DNA of 64,000 nt, from the NCBI GenBank assembly GCA_050296515.1, contig JBNKRJ010000077.1:1-64000 (forward strand), in the 5' to 3' direction. Each line of letters opens with the position of its first letter. Position 1 is the first letter of the stretch. A program made the position numbers and the translations under genes. The notes under the pieces are model-generated. The model ran no database searches. It saw nothing but the letters and a program-made list of their open reading frames with translations, and was not told where the DNA came from. The DNA is from NBLH01 sp050296515 (lineage in GTDB: Bacteria; Bacteroidota; Bacteroidia; Bacteroidales; NBLH01). Shown here one piece after another: positions 17,435 to 26,241 of the stretch.

Positions 17435-18937
17435 TCACTGATTATTAACACCATTAACTCTCACGGGAAGTGCAATTATAAAAGAACTTCCTTTTCCTAC
17501 CTCGCTTTCAACATCAATAGCTCCACCGTGTTCTTTAATAATATTGTAAGAAATGGAAAGTCCCAAACCTGTCCCCTTTCCTACTTGTTTGGTTGTGAAG
17601 AATGGATCAAAAATATGCTTTTTGTTTTCCAGAGAAATACCTTCGCCTGTATCTTTAATTGAAATGCTGACGTTTTCTTCATCAATAACTTCTGTAGAAA
17701 TTGTTATGGTGCCTTTTTCTTTTATCGACTGGATAGCGTTTCCGATTATATTCATAAACACCTGATTTAATTGATCCGGATAACAAACAATCAAAGGTAC
17801 TTTTCCGTATTTCTTCTTGATATTTATCCTGTTTTTATACTGTCCTTTTAAAATAAGAAGGGTCATATCAATGCCTTCATTCAAATCATATTTTTCTGGT
17901 TCTGAATTACTTGTACGAGCAAAAGTTCTGAGTCCGTTCACAATTTTTGTGGTTCGTTCTACACCTATTCCAATTATTTCAACAGATTTTCTGAACATCT
18001 CCATGAGTTCTTCAATGCCAACTTCCTTATTATTGACATTTTCAAAAATCACCTTATAGTTTGATTCATTAATATTACTATAAAGTTGCATGAATCCAGC
18101 AAGGTATTCAAGGTTGCTTTTCAAAGCTGTTAAACTTGAACTGATAAAATTTACCGGATTATTTATCTCATGAGCCACACCGGCTGCGAGCAAACCAAGT
18201 GATGCCATTTTTTCAGAATGAACAAGCTGAGCCTGTGCTTTTTGCAATTCTTTTAAGGTAAGTTCAAGCTGTTCTTTTTTTTCAACAAGCTCTTCATTAG
18301 TAAGCAAAATCTCTTTATTTGAGGTTTCCAATTCGCTTTTTGTGCTCGAAAGTTCCTCATTTACAGCCTGAAGTTCAATACTTTGGCTCAAATCATTAAC
18401 TTTTATTTTATAATTCCGTGTCGAAATTGAAATTGCAATAATCGTAACCGAAAATATGATAAAAAGTAAAGCATTAAGATTTTCAACTGCCTGCTCTCTA
18501 ACCAGAAGAGTAACTCCAAGCACTAAAAAGGAACCTAAAAAAAATGAAATTGCAGTAGCAAGATCAACATAAATAAAAAATGATAACATAAGCATCACCA
18601 GTATCAATGTTGAAAACCCAAGTGCTCCAAATTCAGCCCCTGTAATTATAGCAGCCCATGAAAGAATTAGACCACACACCAACTTAATTACAAAATTCTT
18701 TTTCCTGTAATTGTCCTTTTTATAAAACCAGAAAAAAGAAATGGAAAACACTGAAATTGCAGCAAGGATTAGATCCAGAATTCTGTAAATCTTAATTATT
18801 TCACTATTCCAAATATCAAAAGGTGCGAAATCAGTAATCAAAATTATGATTACATAAACACAAAGTATTATACTGATATACTTCATTTTACCGAAGTTCT
18901 CAGTAATGATCTTATTCAATACAATTTCGCGGTTCAT
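17435..18937 (-). CDS. Membrane sensor histidine kinase
   Basis: The 500-residue kinase has about six N-terminal transmembrane helices (residues ~18-172), a coiled coil (~180-240, repeated EELxxxxxELExxxxE), and a HisKA-type dimerisation region with the phosphoacceptor at His256 (GVAHEINNPVNFISSSL). The ATPase domain has DTGEGIS and GKGTGLGLSIS motifs. It resembles the HisKA-type kinases with an integral-membrane sensor common in this phylum. No receiver domain or adjacent response regulator is present, so it is an orphan and its signal is unknown. Confidence 0.85.
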   Translation of the reverse strand: MNREIVLNKIITENFGKMKYISIILCVYVIIILITDFAPFDIWNSEIIKIYRILDLILAAISVFSISFFWFYKKDNYRKKNFVIKLVCGLILSWAAIITGAEFGALGFSTLILVMLMLSFFIYVDLATAISFFLGSFLVLGVTLLVREQAVENLNALLFIIFSVTIIAISISTRNYKIKVNDLSQSIELQAVNEELSSTKSELETSNKEILLTNEELVEKKEQLELTLKELQKAQAQLVHSEKMASLGLLAAGVAHEINNPVNFISSSLTALKSNLEYLAGFMQLYSNINESNYKVIFENVNNKEVGIEELMEMFRKSVEIIGIGVERTTKIVNGLRTFARTSNSEPEKYDLNEGIDMTLLILKGQYKNRINIKKKYGKVPLIVCYPDQLNQVFMNIIGNAIQSIKEKGTITISTEVIDEENVSISIKDTGEGISLENKKHIFDPFFTTKQVGKGTGLGLSISYNIIKEHGGAIDVESEVGKGSSFIIALPVRVNGVNNQ

Positions 18938-19142
18938 GCAAACTAAAAAAACGGTTCCTTGTTTTAACTTGTAAGGTAGTGATTTTTATAAACCAGTCAA
19001 AGAATATTTGATTTTCTACTAAAACAAAGACAATCAAAGTATTAACAATTCTGAAATAAAAGGGCACGTATCAAGTAATACTTTATTCTAATGAATTGGA
19101 TTTACTCCTTTAACTTCCAAAATATTTTCTTAATAGAAGTTA

Positions 19143-19166
19143 AACTTTCAATATTTTTTGAAAGTT
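19143..19166. promoter_or_regulatory. Inverted repeat operator in front of the GbsR-type gene
   Basis: AACTTTCA and TGAAAGTT are perfect 8-bp arms with an 8-base spacer. They overlap the expected -33 region of the promoter at 19181-19188. The same 8-8-8 geometry recurs at 19713-19736 before the next gene. This suggests autoregulation by the GbsR/MarR protein. Confidence 0.6.
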
Positions 19167-19180
19167 CAGAAAGATATTTT

Positions 19181-19188
19181 TATATTTG
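19181..19188 (+). promoter_or_regulatory. -7 box TATATTTG of the GbsR gene
   Basis: This is an exact TAnnTTTG match. A TTTG lies about 20 bases upstream, inside the inverted repeat. The box ends only 4 bases before the chosen ATG at 19193, so the transcript would be nearly leaderless if this promoter is used. Confidence 0.5.
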
Positions 19189-19192
19189 TATC

Positions 19193-19699
19193 ATGATACT
19201 ATCACAAAATCAGCAAAAGTTTATCATGTCATGGGGGAGTTTGGGTTCTCAATGGGGAATGAATAAAACCCTGGCGCAAATTCATGGATTGTTTTTAATT
19301 ACCAACAAAGCTCTTTGTACAGAAGACATAATGGATGCACTGCAAATATCCAGAGGCAATGTAAACATGAATGTTCGCACGCTGATTGATTGGGGTATGC
19401 TATACAAAGAACATGCACTGGGTGAAAGAAAAGAGTTTTTTATTGGTGAAAAAGACATGTGGCTGATTTTGAAACGTATTATGAAAGTAAGAAAAGAAAA
19501 AGAACTGGATCCTATGCTGCACCTGTTAAGTGAGATAAAACAGGCAGCCGAAACAGAACAAGAACCTGATACAAAGGAGTTTACTGATAGATTAAATGCA
19601 ATAGAAAAATTTGCAAAACAGGCCGACAGAACATTAGAGAAGCTGCTAAAAGCAGATGAACATTGGTTTTGGGGTCCATTTGCCAAATTAATGAGATAA
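19193..19699 (+). CDS. GbsR/MarR-family transcriptional regulator
   Basis: The 168-residue regulator starts MILSQNQQKFIMSWGSLGSQ; a more upstream ATG at 19091 would read through the promoter and operator and is rejected. The winged helix is at about 20-85 (ALCTEDIMDALQISRGNVNM, then VRTLIDWGMLYKE) and the GERKEFF wing motif is typical of GbsR-like proteins. A C-terminal helical dimerisation region follows. It precedes an oxidoreductase gene by 53 bp with a matching inverted repeat between them, so it probably controls both genes. Confidence 0.85.
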   Translation: MILSQNQQKFIMSWGSLGSQWGMNKTLAQIHGLFLITNKALCTEDIMDALQISRGNVNMNVRTLIDWGMLYKEHALGERKEFFIGEKDMWLILKRIMKVRKEKELDPMLHLLSEIKQAAETEQEPDTKEFTDRLNAIEKFAKQADRTLEKLLKADEHWFWGPFAKLMR

Positions 19700-19712
19700 T
19701 TTTTTTAATTCA

Positions 19713-19736
19713 AAGTTTCATTTTTTTCTGAAACTT
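19713..19736. promoter_or_regulatory. Second inverted-repeat operator between regulator and oxidoreductase
   Basis: AAGTTTCA and TGAAACTT form perfect arms with an 8-base spacer. This is the same geometry and near-identical sequence as 19143-19166, with a C/G exchange at one symmetric position. It ends 16 bases before the ATG of the next gene. It may be a second binding site for the same regulator. Confidence 0.55.
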
Positions 19737-19752
19737 CTAAATATTCAATAAT

Positions 19753-20667
19753 ATGAAGACAAAAAAAAGAATTGTAGTTACCGGAGCATTTGGATATTCC
19801 GGAAAAACCATCACAGATTATTTATTATCAGATGGTTACGATGTAAAAACACTGACTAACTCAACCAATAAACCAAACCCTTTTGGAAATAAAATAGAAG
19901 TTGCACCATTAAGTTTTGGTGATCCTCAAAAATTAACAGAATCGCTAACTGGTTATGATGCTTTGATAAATACCTATTGGGTACGATTTAATCATAAAAA
20001 ATTTAATCATGAAAGTGCAGTAGAGAACACAAAAGTATTATTTGACTGTGCTAAAAAAGCTGGAATAAAACGAATTATTCATGTGAGTATTACCAATCCT
20101 TCAGCAGAATCAGACCTGGAATACTTTAAAGGCAAGGGTATTTTAGAAAACTACCTGCAGAATTCAGGTATTAATTATTCCATCATTCGCCCTGCTGTTT
20201 TATTTGGGAAACAGGATATTTTAATCAATAACATTGCCTGGATGGCACGTCATCTACCAGTGTTTGGAGTGTTCGGGAAAGGCGATTATAAACTTCAACC
20301 CATCCATGTTGATGATTTTGCCAACATCATTATTAATGAAATAAATAAGACAGAAAATGCGATTATTAACGCTATTGGGCCAGAGACATTTAGTTATAAA
20401 GATCTGGTAAAGAGCATTATGAATATTTTAAAAATCAAAAAGAAGGTATTTAATGCACCTCCTTATATTGGTTACCTGGCTGGCAGACTGATTAGCTTTC
20501 TAAAGAAAGATGTTACTATTACAAGAGCTGAAATTAAAGGACTGATGGACAATCTTTTGTACGTGACAACACCACCAACCGGCAAAATAAAATTAACCGA
20601 CTGGGTGAAAGAAAACCAGAATACCATTGGTGTAAATTATAACAGCGAATTACAGCGAAGAAATTAG
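19753..20667 (+). CDS. NAD(P)-binding oxidoreductase, NmrA/atypical SDR family
   Basis: The 304-residue Rossmann-fold protein has the N-terminal dinucleotide motif VTGAFGYSGKTI (about 9-20), a central HVSITNPSAES segment, a YxxxK pair in EYFKGKG, and IIRPAVLFGKQD, typical of atypical SDRs and NDUFA9-like proteins. It is probably a soluble NAD(P)-dependent oxidoreductase or a redox sensor; the substrate cannot be told. It forms a unit with the preceding GbsR-type regulator, which suggests conditional expression. Confidence 0.8.
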   Translation: MKTKKRIVVTGAFGYSGKTITDYLLSDGYDVKTLTNSTNKPNPFGNKIEVAPLSFGDPQKLTESLTGYDALINTYWVRFNHKKFNHESAVENTKVLFDCAKKAGIKRIIHVSITNPSAESDLEYFKGKGILENYLQNSGINYSIIRPAVLFGKQDILINNIAWMARHLPVFGVFGKGDYKLQPIHVDDFANIIINEINKTENAIINAIGPETFSYKDLVKSIMNILKIKKKVFNAPPYIGYLAGRLISFLKKDVTITRAEIKGLMDNLLYVTTPPTGKIKLTDWVKENQNTIGVNYNSELQRRN

Positions 20668-20750
20668 ACAGGCTAAATGATGCAATAGCAATGTTAGATT
20701 AAACCTTGTAAAATATTTAACTGATTTACAACCACTTAAATACGAATCTC

Positions 20751-20802
20751 CTAATTTTTCAGTTATATAACTAATATACTAGTTGTTTAACTGAAAAATT
20801 AG
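20751..20802. promoter_or_regulatory. 15-bp perfect inverted repeat upstream of the VWA gene
   Basis: CTAATTTTTCAGTTA (20751-20765) and TAACTGAAAAATTAG (20788-20802) are exact complements around a 22-base AT-rich spacer. The repeat abuts the -7 box at 20806. It is an operator or a terminator of the preceding gene. The absence of a T-run favours an operator. Confidence 0.5.
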
Positions 20803-20805
20803 TTC

Positions 20806-20813
20806 TACATTTG
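20806..20813 (+). promoter_or_regulatory. -7 box TACATTTG of the VWA gene
   Basis: This is an exact TAnnTTTG match, with a TTG about 20 bases upstream at 20783-20785. It lies 42 bp before the chosen ATG at 20856. Confidence 0.55.
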
Positions 20814-20855
20814 TTTCATAGAATTCAATTAGTTTCTCACATAAAATCTTTTACT

Positions 20856-22718
20856 ATGAAACAGATTAAAATATTAACCATTCTTGTGATAAGCCTGTTA
20901 ATGGCATTATCCGTCTCGTGCAATGAAACCAAAAAGTCAAAAAGTCATTCTAAGGTTACATCGAGTGAAATCCAGCCAAAAGAAGAAGTCAAGGAGGTTG
21001 ACTCAATAACGCTTCCTCAGAATGAAGAAAAGCCGCCATCTCCACCTGTTAAAAAGAAAGTTGAAGTTTTAAACATCGTTGAGGATGATTCAGATGTAGA
21101 TGAAATGATAATAGCTGATTATGAAATAAGTGAAGATATTGTTATTGAAATGCCTAGGAATGAAGTTGTAGAAGAGAGTGAAGAAAACTCTGAAATATTT
21201 CTTATCAATGAAAACATAATTTCAAATACAACCAACCCTGTAAGCAAGTTTGGTTTTAAAAAAATCCAAAAGACGGAAGAAATATCGAATAAAAATAATG
21301 CAGAGAAGTACGACAACATTGTTGAGAATGAATTTAAAGATGTCACTCAAAACCCACTTTCCACCTTTTCAATAGATGTTGATAATGCATCGTATTCGAA
21401 TGTTCGTCGATTCTTAAACAGCAATCAATTGCCGGATAAAGACGCAGTTCGAATTGAAGAAATGATCAACTATTTTAATTATGATTACCCTGATGCCAAA
21501 GGCGAACATCCCTTTAGTTTTATTACTGAAATATCCGACTGCCCCTGGACTGAGGGAAACAAAGTTGTCCATATTGGCATTCAGGGAAAAAAAAGTGACT
21601 ATGAAGACCTTAGACCTTCCAACCTTGTATTTTTATTGGATGTTTCCGGTTCAATGAGTTCGCGCAATAAATTACCATTATTAAAAAAATCTTTTAACCT
21701 ACTATTAGATGAACTCGATGATAAAGACAAAATATCTATAGTTGTATATGCAGGTGCAGCAGGATTAGTACTCCCGCCTACTGTTGCTTCAGAAAAAGAA
21801 AAAATTAAAACAGCTATGAATAATCTGGAAGCCTGGGGCTCAACAGCTGGGGGAGAAGGCATTTTACTGGCTTATGAACTTGCAAAGAAAGCATTTATTA
21901 AGGATGGAAACAACAGAATTATTCTTGCAACAGATGGTGATTTTAATGTAGGTACTTCATCAACAAGCGCCTTGGTTGAGTTAGTAGAAGAAAAAAGGAA
22001 CGATGATATTTACCTGACAATACTTGGCTTTGGGATGGGGAACTTAAATGACAATCTTATGGAAAAAATTAGTAATGCCGGTAATGGAAACTACTTTTAC
22101 ATAGATAATGTTAAGGAAGCTGAAAAAGTATTTGTAAACGAAATGCGAGCGAACTTATTCACAATTGCAAAAGATGTAAAAATTCAAATTGAGTTTAATC
22201 CAAAAAATGTAAAATCCTACCGCTTAATAGGTTACGAAAACAGGTTACTTAGCAAAGAAGATTTTAATAATGATAAAAAAGATGCCGGAGAGCTTGGTGC
22301 CGGACATGCAGTAACAGCCTTGTACGAAATTGTACCAGCAAGTAGTTCATTTAACACTAGAAAAATAGATAAGTTAAAGTATCAGGAAACCAGAATTAAA
22401 GAAAATGCTTTAGCAAATGAATTAATGACACTCAAATTTAGATATAAACCTCCTAAGAAAAATAAAAGCATTAAGCTTGAACATGCTATTATTGACAAAA
22501 AAGTAAAGTTGACTAAAACCTCTGATAACTTCAGGTTTTCACTATCTGTGGCAGCTTTTGGCATGTTGTTAAGAGATTCAAAATTTAAGGGAAACGCAAA
22601 TTACAAAATGGTCGAAGATTTGGCAAAAGAAGCTATTGGAAAAGATGAATATGGCTACCGTACAGAATATCTTAGCTTGGTTAAAACCGCAAAACTTCTG
22701 AGTACAAACTCGTTATAA
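20856..22718 (+). CDS. VWA-domain lipoprotein, YfbK-like
   Basis: The 620-residue lipoprotein (start MKQIKILTILVISLLMA, lipobox SVSC) has an acidic low-complexity linker followed by a YfbK-type von Willebrand module. NPLSTFSIDVDNASYSNVRR and EEMINYFNYDYP are the family's N-terminal signature. The MIDAS motif DVSGSMS is intact, with ILATDGDFNVG downstream, and the C-terminal DUF3520-type region ends EYLSLVKTAK. It is likely on the periplasmic face of a membrane. An ATG at 20811 overlaps the promoter and is rejected. The protein's role is unknown. Confidence 0.88.
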   Translation: MKQIKILTILVISLLMALSVSCNETKKSKSHSKVTSSEIQPKEEVKEVDSITLPQNEEKPPSPPVKKKVEVLNIVEDDSDVDEMIIADYEISEDIVIEMPRNEVVEESEENSEIFLINENIISNTTNPVSKFGFKKIQKTEEISNKNNAEKYDNIVENEFKDVTQNPLSTFSIDVDNASYSNVRRFLNSNQLPDKDAVRIEEMINYFNYDYPDAKGEHPFSFITEISDCPWTEGNKVVHIGIQGKKSDYEDLRPSNLVFLLDVSGSMSSRNKLPLLKKSFNLLLDELDDKDKISIVVYAGAAGLVLPPTVASEKEKIKTAMNNLEAWGSTAGGEGILLAYELAKKAFIKDGNNRIILATDGDFNVGTSSTSALVELVEEKRNDDIYLTILGFGMGNLNDNLMEKISNAGNGNYFYIDNVKEAEKVFVNEMRANLFTIAKDVKIQIEFNPKNVKSYRLIGYENRLLSKEDFNNDKKDAGELGAGHAVTALYEIVPASSSFNTRKIDKLKYQETRIKENALANELMTLKFRYKPPKKNKSIKLEHAIIDKKVKLTKTSDNFRFSLSVAAFGMLLRDSKFKGNANYKMVEDLAKEAIGKDEYGYRTEYLSLVKTAKLLSTNSL

Positions 22719-22741
22719 TTAACACATTGCATATACAATTT

Positions 22742-22772
22742 GATGAAGTGCAATACAATTAAGCACTTCATC
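22742..22772. terminator. Terminator hairpin between convergent genes
   Basis: GATGAAGTGC (22742-22751) pairs perfectly with GCACTTCATC (22763-22772), followed by a T-rich stretch. It lies between the VWA gene and the convergent TonB receptor gene. Confidence 0.7.
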
Positions 22773-22783
22773 TTCACTTATTT

Positions 22784-25147
22784 TTAAAACTGAAACCTCA
22801 TCAAAAATACGTAAAACAGACCCAACTGGTAATCATACCGAACCTCTCCGCTTTCTTTATCATAAGATTCTAACAATACATTCTGATGCTTAGTTAGGTT
22901 TTGCACATCAAAAGCAAACTCGGTATTAAACTTCTTATGGTTCAATTTAAAGGAAATTCTTCCATCTAACCGAAAATAATTTGGGAAACTGGGTTCATAG
23001 GCCTCATCATAATTCGAAACTTCTGCTCCTACCAGTCTTGATTGCTCCAAATCAATCGGGATATAATGCTTTCCTCCTGCATTAACCACCTTAAAATCAA
23101 GAGAGAGTGAATTATATTTTCCAATATTGAAAGTGTAACCACTTAAAAAATTAAATACATAATTGCTATTGTAAATAGTATTTCTCTCAATGCCATCACT
23201 CCCATAATATTTAGATTCGAATATCGAAGCAGTAAATAGAAAATAGTAGTTTTTGCTCAGGAACTTTTCAAATGTCAGCTCTACTCCGTAATTTTTAGCT
23301 CGTCCTGTATTCACCAGGCTGTCTTTTCGTGGTGAATAAAACTCATTACCATAGTTTACAATAGAATAATAAGAACTGTTTTGCTCCACCGGAATATTGT
23401 GCAAATGTTGATAATATCCTTCCAGCTTAAGACGTAGGTTTTTATTTATCAAAAAATCGTAGGCTACTACAAACTGGTTGCTTTTTGAAAAATCCAGGTT
23501 ATAATTTGTGCGCCTGTAGGAGCTGTCGGGCATCAAGGTTTGCAAAAAATAAAACAAACGGGGTTGCAACTGGCTATGCAGACCAAAACCAGCACTTAAA
23601 GCATGCTGCTCATTAATTTCGTAGCGTATGCTCGTTCTAGGTTCAAATACCTGACTTCCGTTTAATGAAAAATACTGGTAATGAACGCCTCCATAAAAAG
23701 TCAACTGGTTGTTAAACTTGTGCTGAAACTGTGCAAAACCCTGCAGCAGGTACATGTTTTCATTATCCGTTTCTGTGAGTCTCCGATAAGTGTAATCGTC
23801 AAACAGTCCGCTATCTCTATAGGATATTTGATATAAATCAACCAGTAAACCAATGTTATAATTGGTTTTTGCACTTACTTTTTGAGTAAACTTTGTGGAT
23901 AGTGAATATTTCGTTTCTGAAGATTCATCACCATAATAGTTCAAAGAAGGTAAATTGTTATAAACCGAATCTGCCTTTGCTGTGGATTTTGTATATGAAG
24001 TTGCAATAGCAGTCTTTATCCTTGTATTTTTATTGAAAAATAACAGATGAGACATGCCAACAACTCCCATGTCTGAGCCAAATCGTAAGTCAAGCTTATC
24101 ATGACCAAAAGTCCAGTCGTTTTCCTTTCTGTTTTTCTCCAATATTTCAATATAGCTTGTTCCGCCTACACCAAATAAGGTAAAACGCCCCAGTTTGGTT
24201 CCCGGAACATTTATTTTAAACGAAACATCCTGATACTGAGGTACTCCCGACACTCCAAAACGGATACCTAAAGCATCAAAAATAGCAAGAGTTGAATATC
24301 GGTAATTCAATAAATAAGAAGCTTTCGACTTTTTTGAAAACGGACCCTCAGCGCCAAGTTCAAAACCATTCATCCCAACTTGTGCCACGTATTCTCTTTT
24401 TTGATTATTTCCATTACGCATTCGTAAATCAAAAACACCTGAGAGTGCATTTCCATATTCAGCCGGAAAAGCACTTGTAAAAAAGTCAGAGTTATCTAAT
24501 AAATTGTTATTCAATATACTAATGGGTCCACCAGTGGTTCCAAGAGTTCCAAAATGATTAGGGTTTGGGATATTGATGTCTTCAAGCTGCCAAAGCAAAC
24601 CAAGTGGAGAGTTTCCCCTGATTATTATATCGTTACGTTGATCGCCAACTGCCATTACTCCTGCGTAATTGGCAGCCATTCTGGCAGGATCCAGCCAGGT
24701 TCCGGCATATCTTTCGGTCTCTTCAACAGTAAACGAACGAGCACTAATATTTGCCATTTCGTTTAATGCCCTGTCTTTTCGCCCATAAGCTTTTACTACA
24801 ACTTCTTCGGTAGTAATTATCAGCTCTTCCAACTCAACATTAAGAATCAGCTCTTTTCCTGATTTAACCAGTAAGTTTCTCATTTGTACGGGTTTGTATC
24901 CAACAAAGCCTATTGAGATACTGTGCTTACCCACTGGAACATTGTTCAGTGTAAAATCGCCATTATCATCAGAAACGGTACCAAGCAAAGGTTCTGTATT
25001 TAAAACCACGATATTGGCACCCGGAATAGGACTTTTTGAGGTGGCGTCAATCACAGTTCCCCTGACTTTTTGAGTATAATCCTTTTGCGCATACCCCCAA
25101 TTGCATAAAAACAAGATACTAACAAGAATGAATAGTTTTTGTATCAT
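22784..25147 (-). CDS. TonB-dependent outer-membrane receptor
   Basis: The 787-residue protein has a signal peptide (MIQKLFILVSILFLCNWGYAQ), then a carboxypeptidase-regulatory-like domain (about 28-110, IDATSKSPIPGANIVVLNTE), a plug domain (about 120-230, NDIIIRGNSPLGLLWQLEDI) and a long beta-barrel ending in aromatic Phe. It imports an unknown ligand with TonB energy. There is no SusD partner, and none of the neighbours is a hydrolase. The 'YRYSTLAIFDALGIRFGVSG' segment is typical of non-SusC TonB receptors in this phylum. The gene appears to be single. Confidence 0.87.
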   Translation of the reverse strand: MIQKLFILVSILFLCNWGYAQKDYTQKVRGTVIDATSKSPIPGANIVVLNTEPLLGTVSDDNGDFTLNNVPVGKHSISIGFVGYKPVQMRNLLVKSGKELILNVELEELIITTEEVVVKAYGRKDRALNEMANISARSFTVEETERYAGTWLDPARMAANYAGVMAVGDQRNDIIIRGNSPLGLLWQLEDINIPNPNHFGTLGTTGGPISILNNNLLDNSDFFTSAFPAEYGNALSGVFDLRMRNGNNQKREYVAQVGMNGFELGAEGPFSKKSKASYLLNYRYSTLAIFDALGIRFGVSGVPQYQDVSFKINVPGTKLGRFTLFGVGGTSYIEILEKNRKENDWTFGHDKLDLRFGSDMGVVGMSHLLFFNKNTRIKTAIATSYTKSTAKADSVYNNLPSLNYYGDESSETKYSLSTKFTQKVSAKTNYNIGLLVDLYQISYRDSGLFDDYTYRRLTETDNENMYLLQGFAQFQHKFNNQLTFYGGVHYQYFSLNGSQVFEPRTSIRYEINEQHALSAGFGLHSQLQPRLFYFLQTLMPDSSYRRTNYNLDFSKSNQFVVAYDFLINKNLRLKLEGYYQHLHNIPVEQNSSYYSIVNYGNEFYSPRKDSLVNTGRAKNYGVELTFEKFLSKNYYFLFTASIFESKYYGSDGIERNTIYNSNYVFNFLSGYTFNIGKYNSLSLDFKVVNAGGKHYIPIDLEQSRLVGAEVSNYDEAYEPSFPNYFRLDGRISFKLNHKKFNTEFAFDVQNLTKHQNVLLESYDKESGEVRYDYQLGLFYVFLMRFQF

Positions 25148-25219
25148 AACTTAATTCAAACAACTCATTTGGTTTGACATAAAGTTACTAAGAAAACAGG
25201 GAATTGACACACTTGATTT

Positions 25220-26146
25220 TTAACTATTACTTGTTTTAAAAGCTAACAAAGCATTTCGGAATAAAATTGCTAATAAAACTGGCATTAAACCTCCTGGACA
25301 AGGAGCAATAGAGCCTGCAATGTTATTAACTTCTTCAGTATTTACACCTCCCCGAATAATTGGAATCATTCTGTCAGAATCTTTCTTGCTTGGAATCTCC
25401 TTAACAAGGTTAGAATAAATATCAACAATACATACTCCAGGTTTTAACCATTCCGATTGAATACATCCAACATTTTCACTTATAACAAAAAGATAATCAG
25501 CTCTTTTACAATACTCTACAATATGCTCATTATCAATATTAATGATAGTAAAAGAACAATCAGGAGGAACCACCTGAGAAGAAGCAGTTCTAAGTATTAA
25601 GCTACGAAATAGGTTCGCAATAAAGTCTTTGTCAGCAGCAAATACAAATTCAGATCCCTTCTTTATTTTCATTGATTCATACTGAAATAGCTCGACTAAT
25701 GCAGCTGGCAAACACATGGGATATTTTGTATGATTGAGCCCTTTTGTTAATGTATTCATCACATTTGTGGGATGAAAACCTTCAATTTCCTTTTCCTCAT
25801 GAATTTTCTCAATAATTCGGATAGCATTAATATGCTTTGGGACAGGCTGAAGAAGAACGATAGCATGAATAGTACTATCCTCATTTAGTGATTCTATCAC
25901 ATCAATCAATTCTTTTTCTGTTGTGTCTGCGGGCCTGGTCTTTAGAATTACATTAAAACCCAATTCCCTGGCTGCCAAATCATGAAGTCCAATTGTATAT
26001 TTCATCAATGGCTGATGTCCAACGCATGCTACAAATGCTATCGTTGGAATTTTCTCTGATTCATTACGTAATATTGAAATTTCATTCTTGATATCTTCAA
26101 ATATTTTTTCTTTTAATGAATCACCTTTAATAATTTTTGTTTCCAT
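25220..26146 (-). CDS. FolD-fold protein lacking FolD catalytic residues
   Basis: The 308-residue protein aligns over its length with methylenetetrahydrofolate dehydrogenase/cyclohydrolase FolD: METKIIKGDSLKEKIFEDI, NEDSTIHAIVLLQPVP, IEGFHPTNVMNTL, and the C-terminal SIAPCPGGLMPVLLAILF. Catalytic positions differ. The FolD Lys of YVxxK falls on His55 (KYTIGLHD), the QLPLP Gln is shifted (LLQPVP), the DGFHP Asp is Glu122, and the GxSxxVGxP nucleotide loop reads AADKDFIANLF. Folate redox activity is therefore doubtful. It is probably a paralogue with a new role. Confidence 0.7.
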   Translation of the reverse strand: METKIIKGDSLKEKIFEDIKNEISILRNESEKIPTIAFVACVGHQPLMKYTIGLHDLAARELGFNVILKTRPADTTEKELIDVIESLNEDSTIHAIVLLQPVPKHINAIRIIEKIHEEKEIEGFHPTNVMNTLTKGLNHTKYPMCLPAALVELFQYESMKIKKGSEFVFAADKDFIANLFRSLILRTASSQVVPPDCSFTIINIDNEHIVEYCKRADYLFVISENVGCIQSEWLKPGVCIVDIYSNLVKEIPSKKDSDRMIPIIRGGVNTEEVNNIAGSIAPCPGGLMPVLLAILFRNALLAFKTSNS

Positions 26147-26241
26147 GACTATAATCTTTTAGGTAATTATTAAACTTTGCTGAACACTTAAATTAAGTGA
26201 CTGAAGCTTGTTTTATTAGTTTTGTAGTTATTTGTATATGC

